DNA of 64,000 nt from Azospirillum picis. GTDB taxonomy: Bacteria > Pseudomonadota > Alphaproteobacteria > Azospirillales > Azospirillaceae. The notes under the pieces were generated by a model, which searched no databases, was not told the origin of the DNA, and worked only from the letters and a program-made list of their open reading frames with translations. Below, piece by piece: positions 48,098-56,178 of this stretch. A program made the position numbers and the translations under genes. Position 1 is the first letter of the stretch. Every line of letters begins with the position of its first letter. The stretch spans positions 62,001-126,000 of the forward strand of contig NZ_JAGINO010000012.1 of assembly GCF_017876115.1 (NCBI RefSeq), given 5' to 3'.

Positions 48098-50646
48098 TTG
48101 TAGCGCACCCCCGCCAGCACCAGCCGGCGGTCGCCGAAATAGCAGGCCGTGGCGCTGGAGCAGCTCGACACATACTCCTTGTCGAACAGGTTGCTGACGT
48201 TCAGTGTCAGCTCCGCCCCGGCCAGGGCCGGCTTCAGCGCCCCGAGGTCGTAGCGGACCGCCGCATCCGCCAGCGTGTAGCCGGGCACCTCGAAGCTGTT
48301 CACGTCGTTGCCGGCGGTCGGGCCGATATAGCGGACGCCGCCGCCCAGTTCCAGGCCGGCCAGCGGGCCGCTCTGGAACCGGTAATTGACCCAGCCGCTG
48401 ACCATGTGGCGCGGCACCTGCGGCACGCGGTTGCCGGCGACCCCTGCGGTGTTGGACCTGGTCACCTCAGCGTCGATGAAGCTGTAGGCGCCGATCAGGT
48501 CGAGGCTGCTGGTCAGGCTCGCGCGCCCCTCCACCTCGATGCCGCGCGAGCGGATCTCGCCGGTCTGGACGCTGTAGAGGGTGTTGAGCGGATCGGCGGT
48601 GAGCACGTCGCGCTGGCGGATCGAGTAGCCGGCGACCTGGACGAAGCTGTTCATGCCCGGCGGCTGGTACTTGATGCCGGCCTCATACTGCTCGCCTTCC
48701 GTCGGCTTGAAGGCGTCGCCGCCGCGCGCCGGCGAATAGCTGCCGGAGTTCGGCAGGAAGCTGGTCGAATAGTTGACGTAGGGCGTGATGCCGTTGTCGA
48801 ACAGGTAGAGCAGCCCGGCCCGCCAGGTGAAGGCGTCGTCCGACTGGCTGGTCCGGCTGTTGCCGGTCAGTTGCACCGTCTCGCTGTCGGCGCGGTCGTG
48901 GCGCAAGCCGACGGTCATGCGCCAGTTCTCATAGGCAAGCTGGTCCTGCGCATAGAAGCCGAGCTGCGTCTGGATCTGCCGGGTGGTCTGCACGCCGCGC
49001 GCGACGGGATAGCGATAGCCGTAGACCGGGTTGAAGATGTCCAGCGTCGGCACGGTCACGCCGGTGAACTGGCCAAGGTCGCGGCGGGCGAAGCCGCGCG
49101 ACCAGTCGGCGCCGAACAGCAGCGTATGGTCGACCGGCCCGGTCATCACGGTGGCCTGCGCCTGATTGTCGACCGCCACCGTATTGGCCATGTCGTTGAC
49201 GTCGCTGATCGACCGGTTCGCCGTCCGCTGGTTTGCCTGCAGCGACGAGAGCGAGATGGCCTTGAAGGACGAGTCGAGATGGTTGTAGCGGGCGTTCTGC
49301 CGCAGCGTCCAGACATCGCTCAGCCGGTGCTCGAACTGGTAGCCGATCGAGGCCGAGTTCCGCGAGTAATTGTCGTAGGCCGGATCGCCGGCATAGAAGC
49401 CGGAGCCGATCTTGCCGTTGCGGTTCGGCAGCACCGAGCCCAACGCCGGGGCGAAATTGTAGAAGCCGCCCTCCGGATCGCGCTGGTAGCTGGAGAGCAC
49501 GGTCAGGCTGGTGTCGGACGACGGCTTCCAGGTGAAGGCCGGGGCAATGGCGATGCGATCGTCGTCGACGTCATCGTACTGCGTGCCCGATTTGCGCCCG
49601 ATGCCGGTGAGGCGGTAGAGGAACTGCCCGTCCTCCGTCAGCGCGCCGCCGGTGTCGAACATGGTCTGGACCCGGCCGTTGCTGCCCGCCTCCACCCGGA
49701 CTTCATGGCTGTCGGCGTCGGTCGGACGGCGGCTGACCAGATTGACGACGCCGCCGGACCCCGCCTGCCCGTACAGCACCGAAGCGGGGCCGCGCAGGAT
49801 CTCGATGCGTTCGAGCAGCCAGGGATCGACGGTCGGGATGGCGTAGGAGATGCTGCGCTGCTGCCGCAGCCCGTCGAGGAAGTTGACGTAGGCGGCGCCG
49901 GCACCCTGCCCGCCGAAGCCGCGCACGAACACGCTGTCGTAGCGGGCGCTCGGCCGCACCTCGGCCAGGACGCCCGGCGTGTAGCGCAGGGTCTGCGACA
50001 CCGTCTGCGACCCCTGATCGTCCATCTGGTCGCGCGTCACCACGCTGACCGACTGCGGCGATTCGATCAGCGGCGTGTCGGTCTTGGTGCCGGTGGTGGT
50101 CACGCCGGCGACATAGCCCTCGACCGGCTGCCAACTGCGCCAGGCCGTCGCCTGGACGGTCACCTCGGGAAGCAGGACGGTGCCGGCGGCATCGGCCGAC
50201 TTCCCGGGCGCCGGCATCAGCGTCACGGTCACGGCGTCGGTGTAGCGCCAGCCCAGGCCGGTTCCCGCCAGCAACTGCGGCAGCGCCTGGTCAACCGACA
50301 GCCTGCCGCTGACGCCGGGCGAACGCAGGTTGGCGGTCATGTCGGAGCTGTAGAGTAGCTGGATGCCGGCACGGCTGGCGAAATCGGTCAGGGCCGAGGA
50401 CAGCGGCTGCGGCCGGATATCGTACTGGCGCAGTTCCGTCACGGCGGCCGGCTGGGCCTGAGCGGCCGCGGTCCCGAGGGCCACGGCCGCCATGCTGGCC
50501 AACAGGAGCATGCGCAGCGGCAAGCGGGTGGCGCGGAGCCGCGGCGCATGCGGCTGGGTGCCCCGCTGTTGCTTGCCCTTCTGCCGTCGGAAAAGCCGCC
50601 GCGGGGACTCTGCGGCTGGATCCGCCGTGCGGATGTCGGTCGCCAT
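48091..50646 (-). CDS. TonB-dependent siderophore receptor with STN signalling domain (FecA/FpvA type)
   Basis: An 851-aa outer-membrane receptor. A long basic leader precedes the hydrophobic signal (LLLASMAAVALGTAAAQAQ, about 47-65). An STN secretin/TonB short domain follows at about 75-125 (YDIRPQPLSSALTDFASRAGIQLLY, in parts). The plug covers about 180-300 (DTPLIESPQSVSVVTRDQMDDQ, then ILRGPASVLYGQAGSGGVVNLVS, in parts), and the 22-strand barrel ends in an aromatic residue (RYKW). The STN domain talks to the FecR-like anti-sigma factor encoded upstream. A siderophore esterase gene is coupled to its end, favouring an ester-type siderophore as ligand. Confidence 0.94.
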   Translation of the reverse strand: MATDIRTADPAAESPRRLFRRQKGKQQRGTQPHAPRLRATRLPLRMLLLASMAAVALGTAAAQAQPAAVTELRQYDIRPQPLSSALTDFASRAGIQLLYSSDMTANLRSPGVSGRLSVDQALPQLLAGTGLGWRYTDAVTVTLMPAPGKSADAAGTVLLPEVTVQATAWRSWQPVEGYVAGVTTTGTKTDTPLIESPQSVSVVTRDQMDDQGSQTVSQTLRYTPGVLAEVRPSARYDSVFVRGFGGQGAGAAYVNFLDGLRQQRSISYAIPTVDPWLLERIEILRGPASVLYGQAGSGGVVNLVSRRPTDADSHEVRVEAGSNGRVQTMFDTGGALTEDGQFLYRLTGIGRKSGTQYDDVDDDRIAIAPAFTWKPSSDTSLTVLSSYQRDPEGGFYNFAPALGSVLPNRNGKIGSGFYAGDPAYDNYSRNSASIGYQFEHRLSDVWTLRQNARYNHLDSSFKAISLSSLQANQRTANRSISDVNDMANTVAVDNQAQATVMTGPVDHTLLFGADWSRGFARRDLGQFTGVTVPTLDIFNPVYGYRYPVARGVQTTRQIQTQLGFYAQDQLAYENWRMTVGLRHDRADSETVQLTGNSRTSQSDDAFTWRAGLLYLFDNGITPYVNYSTSFLPNSGSYSPARGGDAFKPTEGEQYEAGIKYQPPGMNSFVQVAGYSIRQRDVLTADPLNTLYSVQTGEIRSRGIEVEGRASLTSSLDLIGAYSFIDAEVTRSNTAGVAGNRVPQVPRHMVSGWVNYRFQSGPLAGLELGGGVRYIGPTAGNDVNSFEVPGYTLADAAVRYDLGALKPALAGAELTLNVSNLFDKEYVSSCSSATACYFGDRRLVLAGVRYKW

Positions 50647-50800
50647 TCTCGTCTCTTCGATCCTCGATCGATCCCGACGCCCGTTGCCAAGGCCAAGCCG
50701 GGATCCTCCTGATCAATGAGACCGCGCGTGCCGCCAAACCCCTGACGTCGGATTCGCCGGTATCCGCGATTTTTCTCCAAGGTGTCGCGAAGACCGCCGC

Positions 50801-51811
50801 TCAACCCTCGCGTCTTGTGACGATGGCGACGTACCCGGCGATCCGGCGGATGCGCACCGGCAGCACCTGCTCGATCGCCGACAGCGCCCGTTCGGGATCG
50901 CGGATGTCGAAAACCCCGGTGATCCGCCGCAGCCCCAGATCCTCGCCGAGCAGCAGGATCGGGCCGGAGCGGTAGCGGTTCAACTCGTCCACCACCTCCC
51001 GCAGGGTCCGGTCGTCGAAGACCACATGGCCGTCCCGCCATGCCGTCGCTCGTGCGACGCTCACCCCGGCCTCGCGGACGGGGCAGCGGTCCGGCTGATA
51101 GCGGGCGACCTCGCCGGCAGTCAGGCGCAGGCCGTCACCGGGACCGGCGGCACCATCCGGACACTGGACCTCGACCGTGCCCTCCTCCACCGAGACACGC
51201 GTCGCATTCTCCATCCGCCGTACGGCGAAGCGGGTGCCCACCACGCGGGTGACCGCCCCCATCGCCCTCACCTCGAACGGATGCTCGCGGTCGGGCGCCA
51301 CCGTGAAGAAGGCTTCACCGCGCCGCAACGTCACCCGGCGGGTGGAGCCGCTGAAATCCACCGCGACGGCGCTGTCGGTGTTGAGCTGGATCTGCGACCC
51401 GTCGTCCAGCACCACGGTGCGGCGTTCGCCCACCGCCGTGCTGTGGTCGCTGCGCAGCCGGCCGAGCATCGTGGGACCGGCGAGGGCCGCCAGGGCCAGG
51501 CTGGCGGCGAGCAGCCCGACGGGCGCCAAGCGGCCGGCGGACCGCCGCCGCAGCGGCGTCGCGACGATCTTGTCCGTGGGCGGCCCGCGCAGCTCCTGCA
51601 AGGCGTCAAGTGATCCCCACAGGGCGCGTAGCCCGTCGAAGGCCGCACGGTGTTCCGGCCGGGCCGCCAGCCAGGCATCGGTGTCGCGCCGTTCCCCCTC
51701 CGTCACGGCGTCGGACTGCAGGCGCACGAGCCGGCGCGCGGCCTCCTCGGCAATGGCATCGGGGGCGGCATCGGGGCCGGCATCCGGTGCTGACATTTGA
51801 TCGGAGGTCAT
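50801..51811 (-). CDS. FecR-type anti-sigma/sigma regulator
   Basis: A 336-aa inner-membrane regulator. The N-terminal DUF4880 domain (about 18-65: EEAARRLVRLQSDAVTEGERR, WLAARPEHRAAFDGLRALW) binds the sigma factor in the cytosol. One membrane segment lies at about 95-115 (LAPVGLLAASLALAALAG). The periplasmic FecR domain (GERRTVVLDDGSQIQLNTDSAV, LRRGEAFFTVAPDREHPFEV, in parts) and the C-terminal STN-like DUF4974 part (DRTLREVVDELNRYRSG) receive the signal from the receptor. AGGAA before the ATG at 51811 supports this start; an upstream ATG is weaker. Gap to the receptor gene is 154 bp. Confidence 0.93.
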   Translation of the reverse strand: MTSDQMSAPDAGPDAAPDAIAEEAARRLVRLQSDAVTEGERRDTDAWLAARPEHRAAFDGLRALWGSLDALQELRGPPTDKIVATPLRRRSAGRLAPVGLLAASLALAALAGPTMLGRLRSDHSTAVGERRTVVLDDGSQIQLNTDSAVAVDFSGSTRRVTLRRGEAFFTVAPDREHPFEVRAMGAVTRVVGTRFAVRRMENATRVSVEEGTVEVQCPDGAAGPGDGLRLTAGEVARYQPDRCPVREAGVSVARATAWRDGHVVFDDRTLREVVDELNRYRSGPILLLGEDLGLRRITGVFDIRDPERALSAIEQVLPVRIRRIAGYVAIVTRREG

Positions 51812-51959
51812 TGCCTGTTCCTGACGCCTGCTGGCCAGATGCATGATGCGTGGGAAACCGCATCACCTCCGCTGTGCGCGGACGGCTCGACGGCTGACAT
51901 GGCCATTGCGCCGTCCATGTCCAGCCGCCATGCTTTGCCCGATCCCCATGGCGACATGC

Positions 51960-52487
51960 TCAACCATGGTCGCCAAGCCTCTGCCGGCAATGCAGCAGTG
52001 CCTTGATGATGTGCTTTTCCACCATGTTGCGGGAAATTCCAAGGCGATTCGCAATCTCACCGTGGCTCAGCCCGTCGACCTTGTTGAGCAGGAACACCTC
52101 GCGGCAGCGGGGTGGCAGCGCGTCGACCACCTCCTGCAGGCCCCGCAACCGCTCGCGCGCTGCCGCGGCATCGTCGGGCCGTGCCGTCTCGCCGGCGCCG
52201 CCGGGATCGGGCAGGCAGTCGGGCAGGTCGACAGCGGTCCATCGGTCCTCGGAACGGCGGGCCCGGGCGAGGTCCGTCGCGACGTTCGCGGCGGTCGCGT
52301 AGAGGTAGGAGGTTTCATGTGCGATCGCCGCCGAGCCGGCGAAGCGCAACAGGCGCAGGTACACCTCCTGCGCCGCATCGGCCGCACGGTCCCGGCAGCC
52401 CAGGCGGTGGGCGAGGAAACGCAGTAGGCCGGAGTTGTGCTGCCGGAAGAGGCCATCGACCAGCAGGCGGCGCAAGTCGGAAGCCAT
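51960..52487 (-). CDS. FecI-type ECF sigma factor
   Basis: A 175-aa extracytoplasmic-function sigma factor. Region 2 covers about 10-75 (LLRFLAHRLGCRDRAADAAQEVYLRLL with SYLYATAANVATDLARARR, in parts) and region 4 about 118-168 (LPPRCREVFLLNKVDGLSHGEIANRLGISRNMVEKHI in parts). Region 4 ends HIIKALLHCRQRL, as in FecI. It directs transcription of the receptor gene once the FecR-like protein is triggered by the loaded receptor. A Fur box lies 55 bp upstream, so iron starvation should induce it. The start may also be slightly upstream. Confidence 0.92.
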   Translation of the reverse strand: MASDLRRLLVDGLFRQHNSGLLRFLAHRLGCRDRAADAAQEVYLRLLRFAGSAAIAHETSYLYATAANVATDLARARRSEDRWTAVDLPDCLPDPGGAGETARPDDAAAARERLRGLQEVVDALPPRCREVFLLNKVDGLSHGEIANRLGISRNMVEKHIIKALLHCRQRLGDHG

Positions 52488-52541
52488 GTCCGTCCCGAAG
52501 TGGCGTGTAACGCATCCCGTTGCCGCCGCTCCTAGCAAATA

Positions 52542-52556
52542 TGAGAATGATTATCA
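52542..52556. promoter_or_regulatory. Fur box upstream of the fecI-like sigma gene
   Basis: TGAGAATGATTATCA matches the 7-1-7 Fur motif TGATAATNATTATCA with one mismatch. It lies 55 bp ahead of the sigma-factor start on the minus strand. Fe-Fur bound here would repress the whole iron module. Confidence 0.85.
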
Positions 52557-52715
52557 ATAGCGGGCGAAAAATCTTTGATTCCCGATGATGATCGTTCCGT
52601 GTCGACGGTCGTGTCCGGCCGTTGCGGTCGCGGTGCTTCCCTCTCGCCCCGGCATGGCTGCGCAAAAAAATCCGTCCGGCATGAAAGCCCGCTTGACGCC
52701 GATCCTATTTCCTAT

Positions 52716-52740
52716 TTTCCTATAGGAAATAACGTTATTT
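52716..52740. promoter_or_regulatory. Two overlapping 14-bp palindromes upstream of the organosulfur cluster
   Basis: TTTCCTATAGGAAA (52716-52729) and AAATAACGTTATTT (52727-52740) are each perfectly self-complementary and share AAA. CCTAT is also repeated directly at 52704, 52711 and 52719. The block is 85 bp before the first gene. Such compact AT-rich symmetry in a GC-rich genome suggests an operator, possibly for the LysR at the cluster's end or a sulfur-responsive regulator; the factor is unknown. Confidence 0.65.
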
Positions 52741-52824
52741 GCACGTCCGTCACTTGTGTTTAATCGGCCGCAGCCGTCCCGGCCCCCGGGAGGCCGCCGC
52801 CTCCGACCAGACGAGGAGAGCGAC

Positions 52825-53019
52825 ATGCAGGGATTGGATGATCTGGACCGGATGTTGATCGCGTCGCTGTGCCCGTCGGGTGCCCTGATCCCTCCGCCGC
52901 TGCCTCCGGACGGGCCGCTGGCGGACCAAGCCGACGGGGTGACGGAAGCCTCCCTCCTGTCGCTCGGCCTCGGCGTCCTCGCCGCCATCCTCCTGGCCCT
53001 GCTGCCCGCGGTGGCCTGA
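52825..53019 (+). CDS. Small membrane protein, 64 aa
   Basis: Not a recognised family. GAGGAG before the ATG and the position at the head of the cluster support it as a real gene. The first half (about 1-40) is hydrophilic and Pro/Asp-rich (DDLDRMLIASLCPSGAL, PPPLPPDGPLADQADG), and the second half is a single hydrophobic helix (LLSLGLGVLAAILLALLPAVA, residues 44-64, in parts) that ends the protein. A tail-anchored inner-membrane topology is likely. It is 29 bp before the acyl-CoA ligase gene. It may be a small subunit or tether for the transporter, which is speculation. Confidence 0.72.
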   Translation: MQGLDDLDRMLIASLCPSGALIPPPLPPDGPLADQADGVTEASLLSLGLGVLAAILLALLPAVA

Positions 53020-53048
53020 GCCGCCGCCCCCTTCGAAGGACACCCACC

Positions 53049-54380
53049 GTGGCGGTTGACGACGACGCCTACTGGCACCCGGGACTGGAAACCCAAAGCC
53101 GGGCCGACTGGCGGCAATTGCAGCTCGATCTGCTGAAGGACCATCTGCGCCACGCCTACGACGGCTCGCCCTACTACCGCGCCGCCTTCGACGCGCACGG
53201 GGTGTCGCCGGAAAGCCTGCGCGGCCTCGACGATCTGCGGCGCTTCCCTTTCCTGGACAAGGCGACGATCCGCGACCGCCAGGTCGCGGCGCCGCCCTTC
53301 GGCGACTTGGTCGCCGTGCCGGAGCGGGAGATCGTCTACATCTCCGCCTCCAGCGGCTCGACCGGGGTGCCGACCGCCTCCCCCTTCACCGCAAAGGATT
53401 TCGAGGACTGGATCGACTACGAGGCGCGGCAGTTCTGGTCGAGCGGCCTGCGCCCATCCGACCGCTACGCCCATGCGCTGAACTTCTCGCTGTTCGTCGG
53501 CGGCCCCTGCGTGCTCGGCGCGCAGAAATTGGGTGCCCTCAGCATCCATGCCGGGACGCTGCCATCGGAACGGCTGCTGGCCGTTCTGGACCAGTTCAGG
53601 GCGACCGCGCTGTGGACCACCCCGTCCTACGCCTGGCATCTGGGCGAGACGGCGCAGCGCGAGGGCATCGACCCCGGCCGCGACCTTGCCGTCCGCCGCC
53701 TGTTCGTCGCCGGCGAGCCCGGCGGCTCCATCCCCGAGACGCGCGAGCGGATCGAGGCGCTGTGGGGGGCCGAGGTCTACGACTATTACGGCCTCTCCGA
53801 CATCTTCGGCTCCTGCGCCGGCATGTGCGTGGAGAAGGACGGCCTGCACTGGGCGGAGGACCATATCCTGGTCGAGGTGCTGGATCCCGAAACCCGCGAG
53901 CCGGTGGCCGAGGGCGAACGCGGCGAGCTGGTGCTGACCACCCTGCGCAAGCGCGCCCGCCCGATCATCCGCTTCCGCACCGGCGACGTGGTGTCGGTGA
54001 CGACGGAACCCTGCCGCTGCGGCCGCACGTCGCTGCGGCTGAAGGGGGTGCATGGCCGGCTCGACGACATGCTGATCGTCAAGGGCGTCAACCTGTTCCC
54101 GGGCGATGTCGAGGCGGTGGTGCGCCAGGATCCGGCACTGACCGGTGAATACCGGCTGGTGCTCGACCGGGTGGAGCGGCTGGACCGCCTGACCGTCGAG
54201 GTCGAGCACAGTCAGGGCTTCAACGGCGACCCGGAAGATCTCCGCGGACGCCTGCGCCGTCATCTGAAGGCCGCCACCGGCGTCGGTGCCGAGGTCGCCC
54301 TGCTGGCGCCCGGCACCCTGCCGCGCGCCGTCCACAAGGCAAAGCGCATCGACGACCGCCGCGCGCACCTGTGGTCGTGA
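53049..54380 (+). CDS. Phenylacetate-CoA ligase-like adenylate-forming enzyme
   Basis: A 443-aa AMP-binding enzyme of the PaaK family. ISASSGSTGVPTASPFT is the P-loop (A3 motif), YDYYGLSDIFGS (A5) holds the YG-E/S-like adenine contact, and FRTGDVVSVTTEPCRCGRTSLRLKGVHGRLDDML (in parts) is the A7-A8 hinge, with the Cys-x-Cys typical of PaaK. A C-terminal lid with a PxxHKAKRI segment follows; the catalytic Lys may lie there. It should form an acyl-adenylate and then a CoA thioester from a small carboxylic acid. GTG start, with GAAGGA upstream. In this cluster 3-sulfinopropionate or 3-hydroxypropionate are candidate substrates. Confidence 0.9.
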   Translation: MAVDDDAYWHPGLETQSRADWRQLQLDLLKDHLRHAYDGSPYYRAAFDAHGVSPESLRGLDDLRRFPFLDKATIRDRQVAAPPFGDLVAVPEREIVYISASSGSTGVPTASPFTAKDFEDWIDYEARQFWSSGLRPSDRYAHALNFSLFVGGPCVLGAQKLGALSIHAGTLPSERLLAVLDQFRATALWTTPSYAWHLGETAQREGIDPGRDLAVRRLFVAGEPGGSIPETRERIEALWGAEVYDYYGLSDIFGSCAGMCVEKDGLHWAEDHILVEVLDPETREPVAEGERGELVLTTLRKRARPIIRFRTGDVVSVTTEPCRCGRTSLRLKGVHGRLDDMLIVKGVNLFPGDVEAVVRQDPALTGEYRLVLDRVERLDRLTVEVEHSQGFNGDPEDLRGRLRRHLKAATGVGAEVALLAPGTLPRAVHKAKRIDDRRAHLWS

Positions 54381-54407
54381 CCCAACCCATCGACGGAGAC
54401 CGCTCCC

Positions 54408-55052
54408 ATGCCGGACACCCATGTTGCCACGCCCGATCCCATGCTTGATCCGGTCGCCGACCCGGCTGACGAGCTTGCCCTTGCGCTGGCCGCCGACCGC
54501 CTGTTCCTGAGCGCCCGCACGCCGCAATCCTGGTCCGACCGCCCGGTGCCGGTGGAGACGCTGCACCGGCTCTACCGGCTGGTCCGGCAGGCGCCGACCG
54601 CCTTCAACGGCAGCCCGGCACGCTTCGTCTTCCTGTCCAGCCCGGAGGCCAAGGAACGGCTGCGCCCGGCGCTGAGCCGCGGCAACCACGCCAAGCTGAA
54701 GGCCGGGGCGATCGCCATCGTCGCCTACGACCGCCGCTTCTTCGAGCATCTGCCGTTCCTGAGCCCGCACTACGACCCGTCGCCGATGTTCGTCGACGAA
54801 CCGTCCCTGGCCGAGACCACCGCCTTCCGCAACGGCACGCTGCAGGCCGGCTACCTGATCCTCGCCGCGCGCCTGCTCGGGCTGGACGCCGGGCCGATGT
54901 CCGGCTTCGACGCCGCCGCCGTGGACGCGGAGTTCTTCGCCGACGGCCGCCTGCGCACCAACCTGCTGGTGGCGCTGGGCCATGCCGACGGAACGCCGCC
55001 CCGGCCGCGGGCACCGCGCCTGGACGTGTCGCAGGCGGTGGCCGTCCTCTGA
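54408..55052 (+). CDS. Nitroreductase-family flavoprotein, malonic semialdehyde reductase (RutE)-like
   Basis: A 214-aa FMN enzyme. The segment ARTPQSWSDRPVPVETLHRLYRLVRQAPTAFNGSPARFVFLSSPEAKERL (in parts) matches the RutE/HadB group closely, as do GNHAKLKAGAIAIVAYDRRFFEHLP and GLDAGPMSGFDAAAVDAEFF. RutE reduces malonic semialdehyde to 3-hydroxypropionate in pyrimidine degradation. No rut genes are nearby, so here malonic semialdehyde, if that is the substrate, must come from another source such as oxidative desulfonation of 3-sulfopropionate (inference). It lies 28 bp after the ligase gene. Confidence 0.9.
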   Translation: MPDTHVATPDPMLDPVADPADELALALAADRLFLSARTPQSWSDRPVPVETLHRLYRLVRQAPTAFNGSPARFVFLSSPEAKERLRPALSRGNHAKLKAGAIAIVAYDRRFFEHLPFLSPHYDPSPMFVDEPSLAETTAFRNGTLQAGYLILAARLLGLDAGPMSGFDAAAVDAEFFADGRLRTNLLVALGHADGTPPRPRAPRLDVSQAVAVL

Positions 55053-55066
55053 TCCCCCTTTTTCCC

Positions 55067-56152
55067 ATGCCCAGTCCTCCACGCCCATTCCTGCCCGCCG
55101 GAGCCGCCGTCATGCCGCCCTCGCCGACCGCCCTTTCCGCTACCCTCCCGCGCCGCACGCTGCTGCGCGCCGGCGCCCTGTCGCCGCTGGCCCTCGCGTC
55201 TCTCGCCAGCCTTCCCGTCGCCGCCGCGTCACCGGCTGCCGCCCCCGCCCCGGCCGCCCTCAAGCCGATCAAGCTGGCCTGGAACACCGGCGCCGTCTGC
55301 GGCGCGCCGATCGTCGTCGCCCAGAAGCAGGGCTTCTTTGCCAAGCACGGGCTGGACGTCGAATACGTCAACTTCGCCGGCTCGACCGAACAGCTTCTGG
55401 AGGCGATCGCGACCGGCAAGGCCGATGCCGGGCACGGCATGGCGCTGCGCTGGCTGAAGCCGCTGGAACAGGGCTTCGACGTCAAGATCGCCGCCGGCGT
55501 CCATGGCGGCTGCATGCGGCTGCTGGCCCCCAAGGCTGGCGGCGTCACCGACCTGGCCCAACTGCGCGGCAGAACCGTCGGGGTCAGCGACCTCGCCAGC
55601 CCGGCAAAGCACTTCTTCTCCATCCTGCTCGCCAGGCAGGGCATCGACCCCAACAAGGACGTGGAATGGCGCGTCTATCCCGGCGACCTGCTGGGGGTGG
55701 CGGTGGAAAAGGGTGAGGCACAGGCCATCGCCCATTGGGACCCGGTCGCCTACCAGTTCCTGAAGTCGGGCAACCTCGTCGAGATCGCCAGCAACCTGTC
55801 GGGCGACTACGCCAACCGGGTCTGCTGCGTGATCGGCGTGCGCAACAGCCTGCTGCGCGAGGACCGTCCCGCGGTGCAGGCGCTGGTCCGCGCCGTCTTA
55901 GAAGCCCAGGACTTCAGCGCCCGCAACCCGGCGGAAGCGGCCAGGGCCTACCAGGAATACGCCCCCAAGGCGAGCGTCGAGGATCTGACGGCGCAGCTCG
56001 CCAGCCACACGCACCACCATCACCCGCAGGGCGCCGACATCCGCCACGAGGTTGCGCAGTATGCCGAGGCGCTGAAGTCGGTGCAGGTGTTCAAGCCGAC
56101 CACCGACAGCGCGAAGTTCGCCGATCGCGTCACCACCGACGTCCTGGGCTGA
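55067..56152 (+). CDS. NitT/TauT-type ABC importer substrate-binding protein 1
   Basis: A 361-aa periplasmic binding protein of the SsuA/TauA/NrtA class. The N terminus holds PRRTLLRAGALSPLALASLASLP, a Tat-like signal, then an Ala/Pro-rich linker. The mature start is IKLAWNTGAVCGAPIVVAQKQGFFAKHGLDVEYV (in parts), a hallmark of the family. Near residue 305 a His cluster (SHTHHHHPQG) is present, unusual for sulfonate binders and perhaps a metal site. The second ATG at 55112 would still keep the signal. It is followed by the permease and ATPase genes. Confidence 0.92.
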   Translation: MPSPPRPFLPAGAAVMPPSPTALSATLPRRTLLRAGALSPLALASLASLPVAAASPAAAPAPAALKPIKLAWNTGAVCGAPIVVAQKQGFFAKHGLDVEYVNFAGSTEQLLEAIATGKADAGHGMALRWLKPLEQGFDVKIAAGVHGGCMRLLAPKAGGVTDLAQLRGRTVGVSDLASPAKHFFSILLARQGIDPNKDVEWRVYPGDLLGVAVEKGEAQAIAHWDPVAYQFLKSGNLVEIASNLSGDYANRVCCVIGVRNSLLREDRPAVQALVRAVLEAQDFSARNPAEAARAYQEYAPKASVEDLTAQLASHTHHHHPQGADIRHEVAQYAEALKSVQVFKPTTDSAKFADRVTTDVLG

Positions 56153-56178
56153 CCAGCCGGCCCAACCGGAGGCACATC

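Larger units (their letters stand above)
52488..52824. promoter_or_regulatory. 337-bp divergent noncoding region between fecI and the sulfur cluster
   Basis: The left part carries the Fur box and the fecI promoter. The middle, about 52560-52700, shows no gene. The right part becomes AT-rich (52700-52750) and holds two overlapping palindromes, then a Shine-Dalgarno (GAGGAG) for the small membrane protein gene. The region thus serves two unrelated regulons, iron on the left and probably sulfur on the right. Confidence 0.6.

Noticed and set aside
54408-55052. RutE-like gene as part of pyrimidine (rut) degradation
   Set aside because: No rutA, rutB, rutC, rutD, rutF or rutG is visible around it; the surroundings are sulfur-related.
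52554-55088. An 844-codon open frame on the minus strand opposite the ligase and RutE-like genes
   Set aside because: Antisense shadow; the opposite strand has canonical adenylate-forming and nitroreductase motifs.
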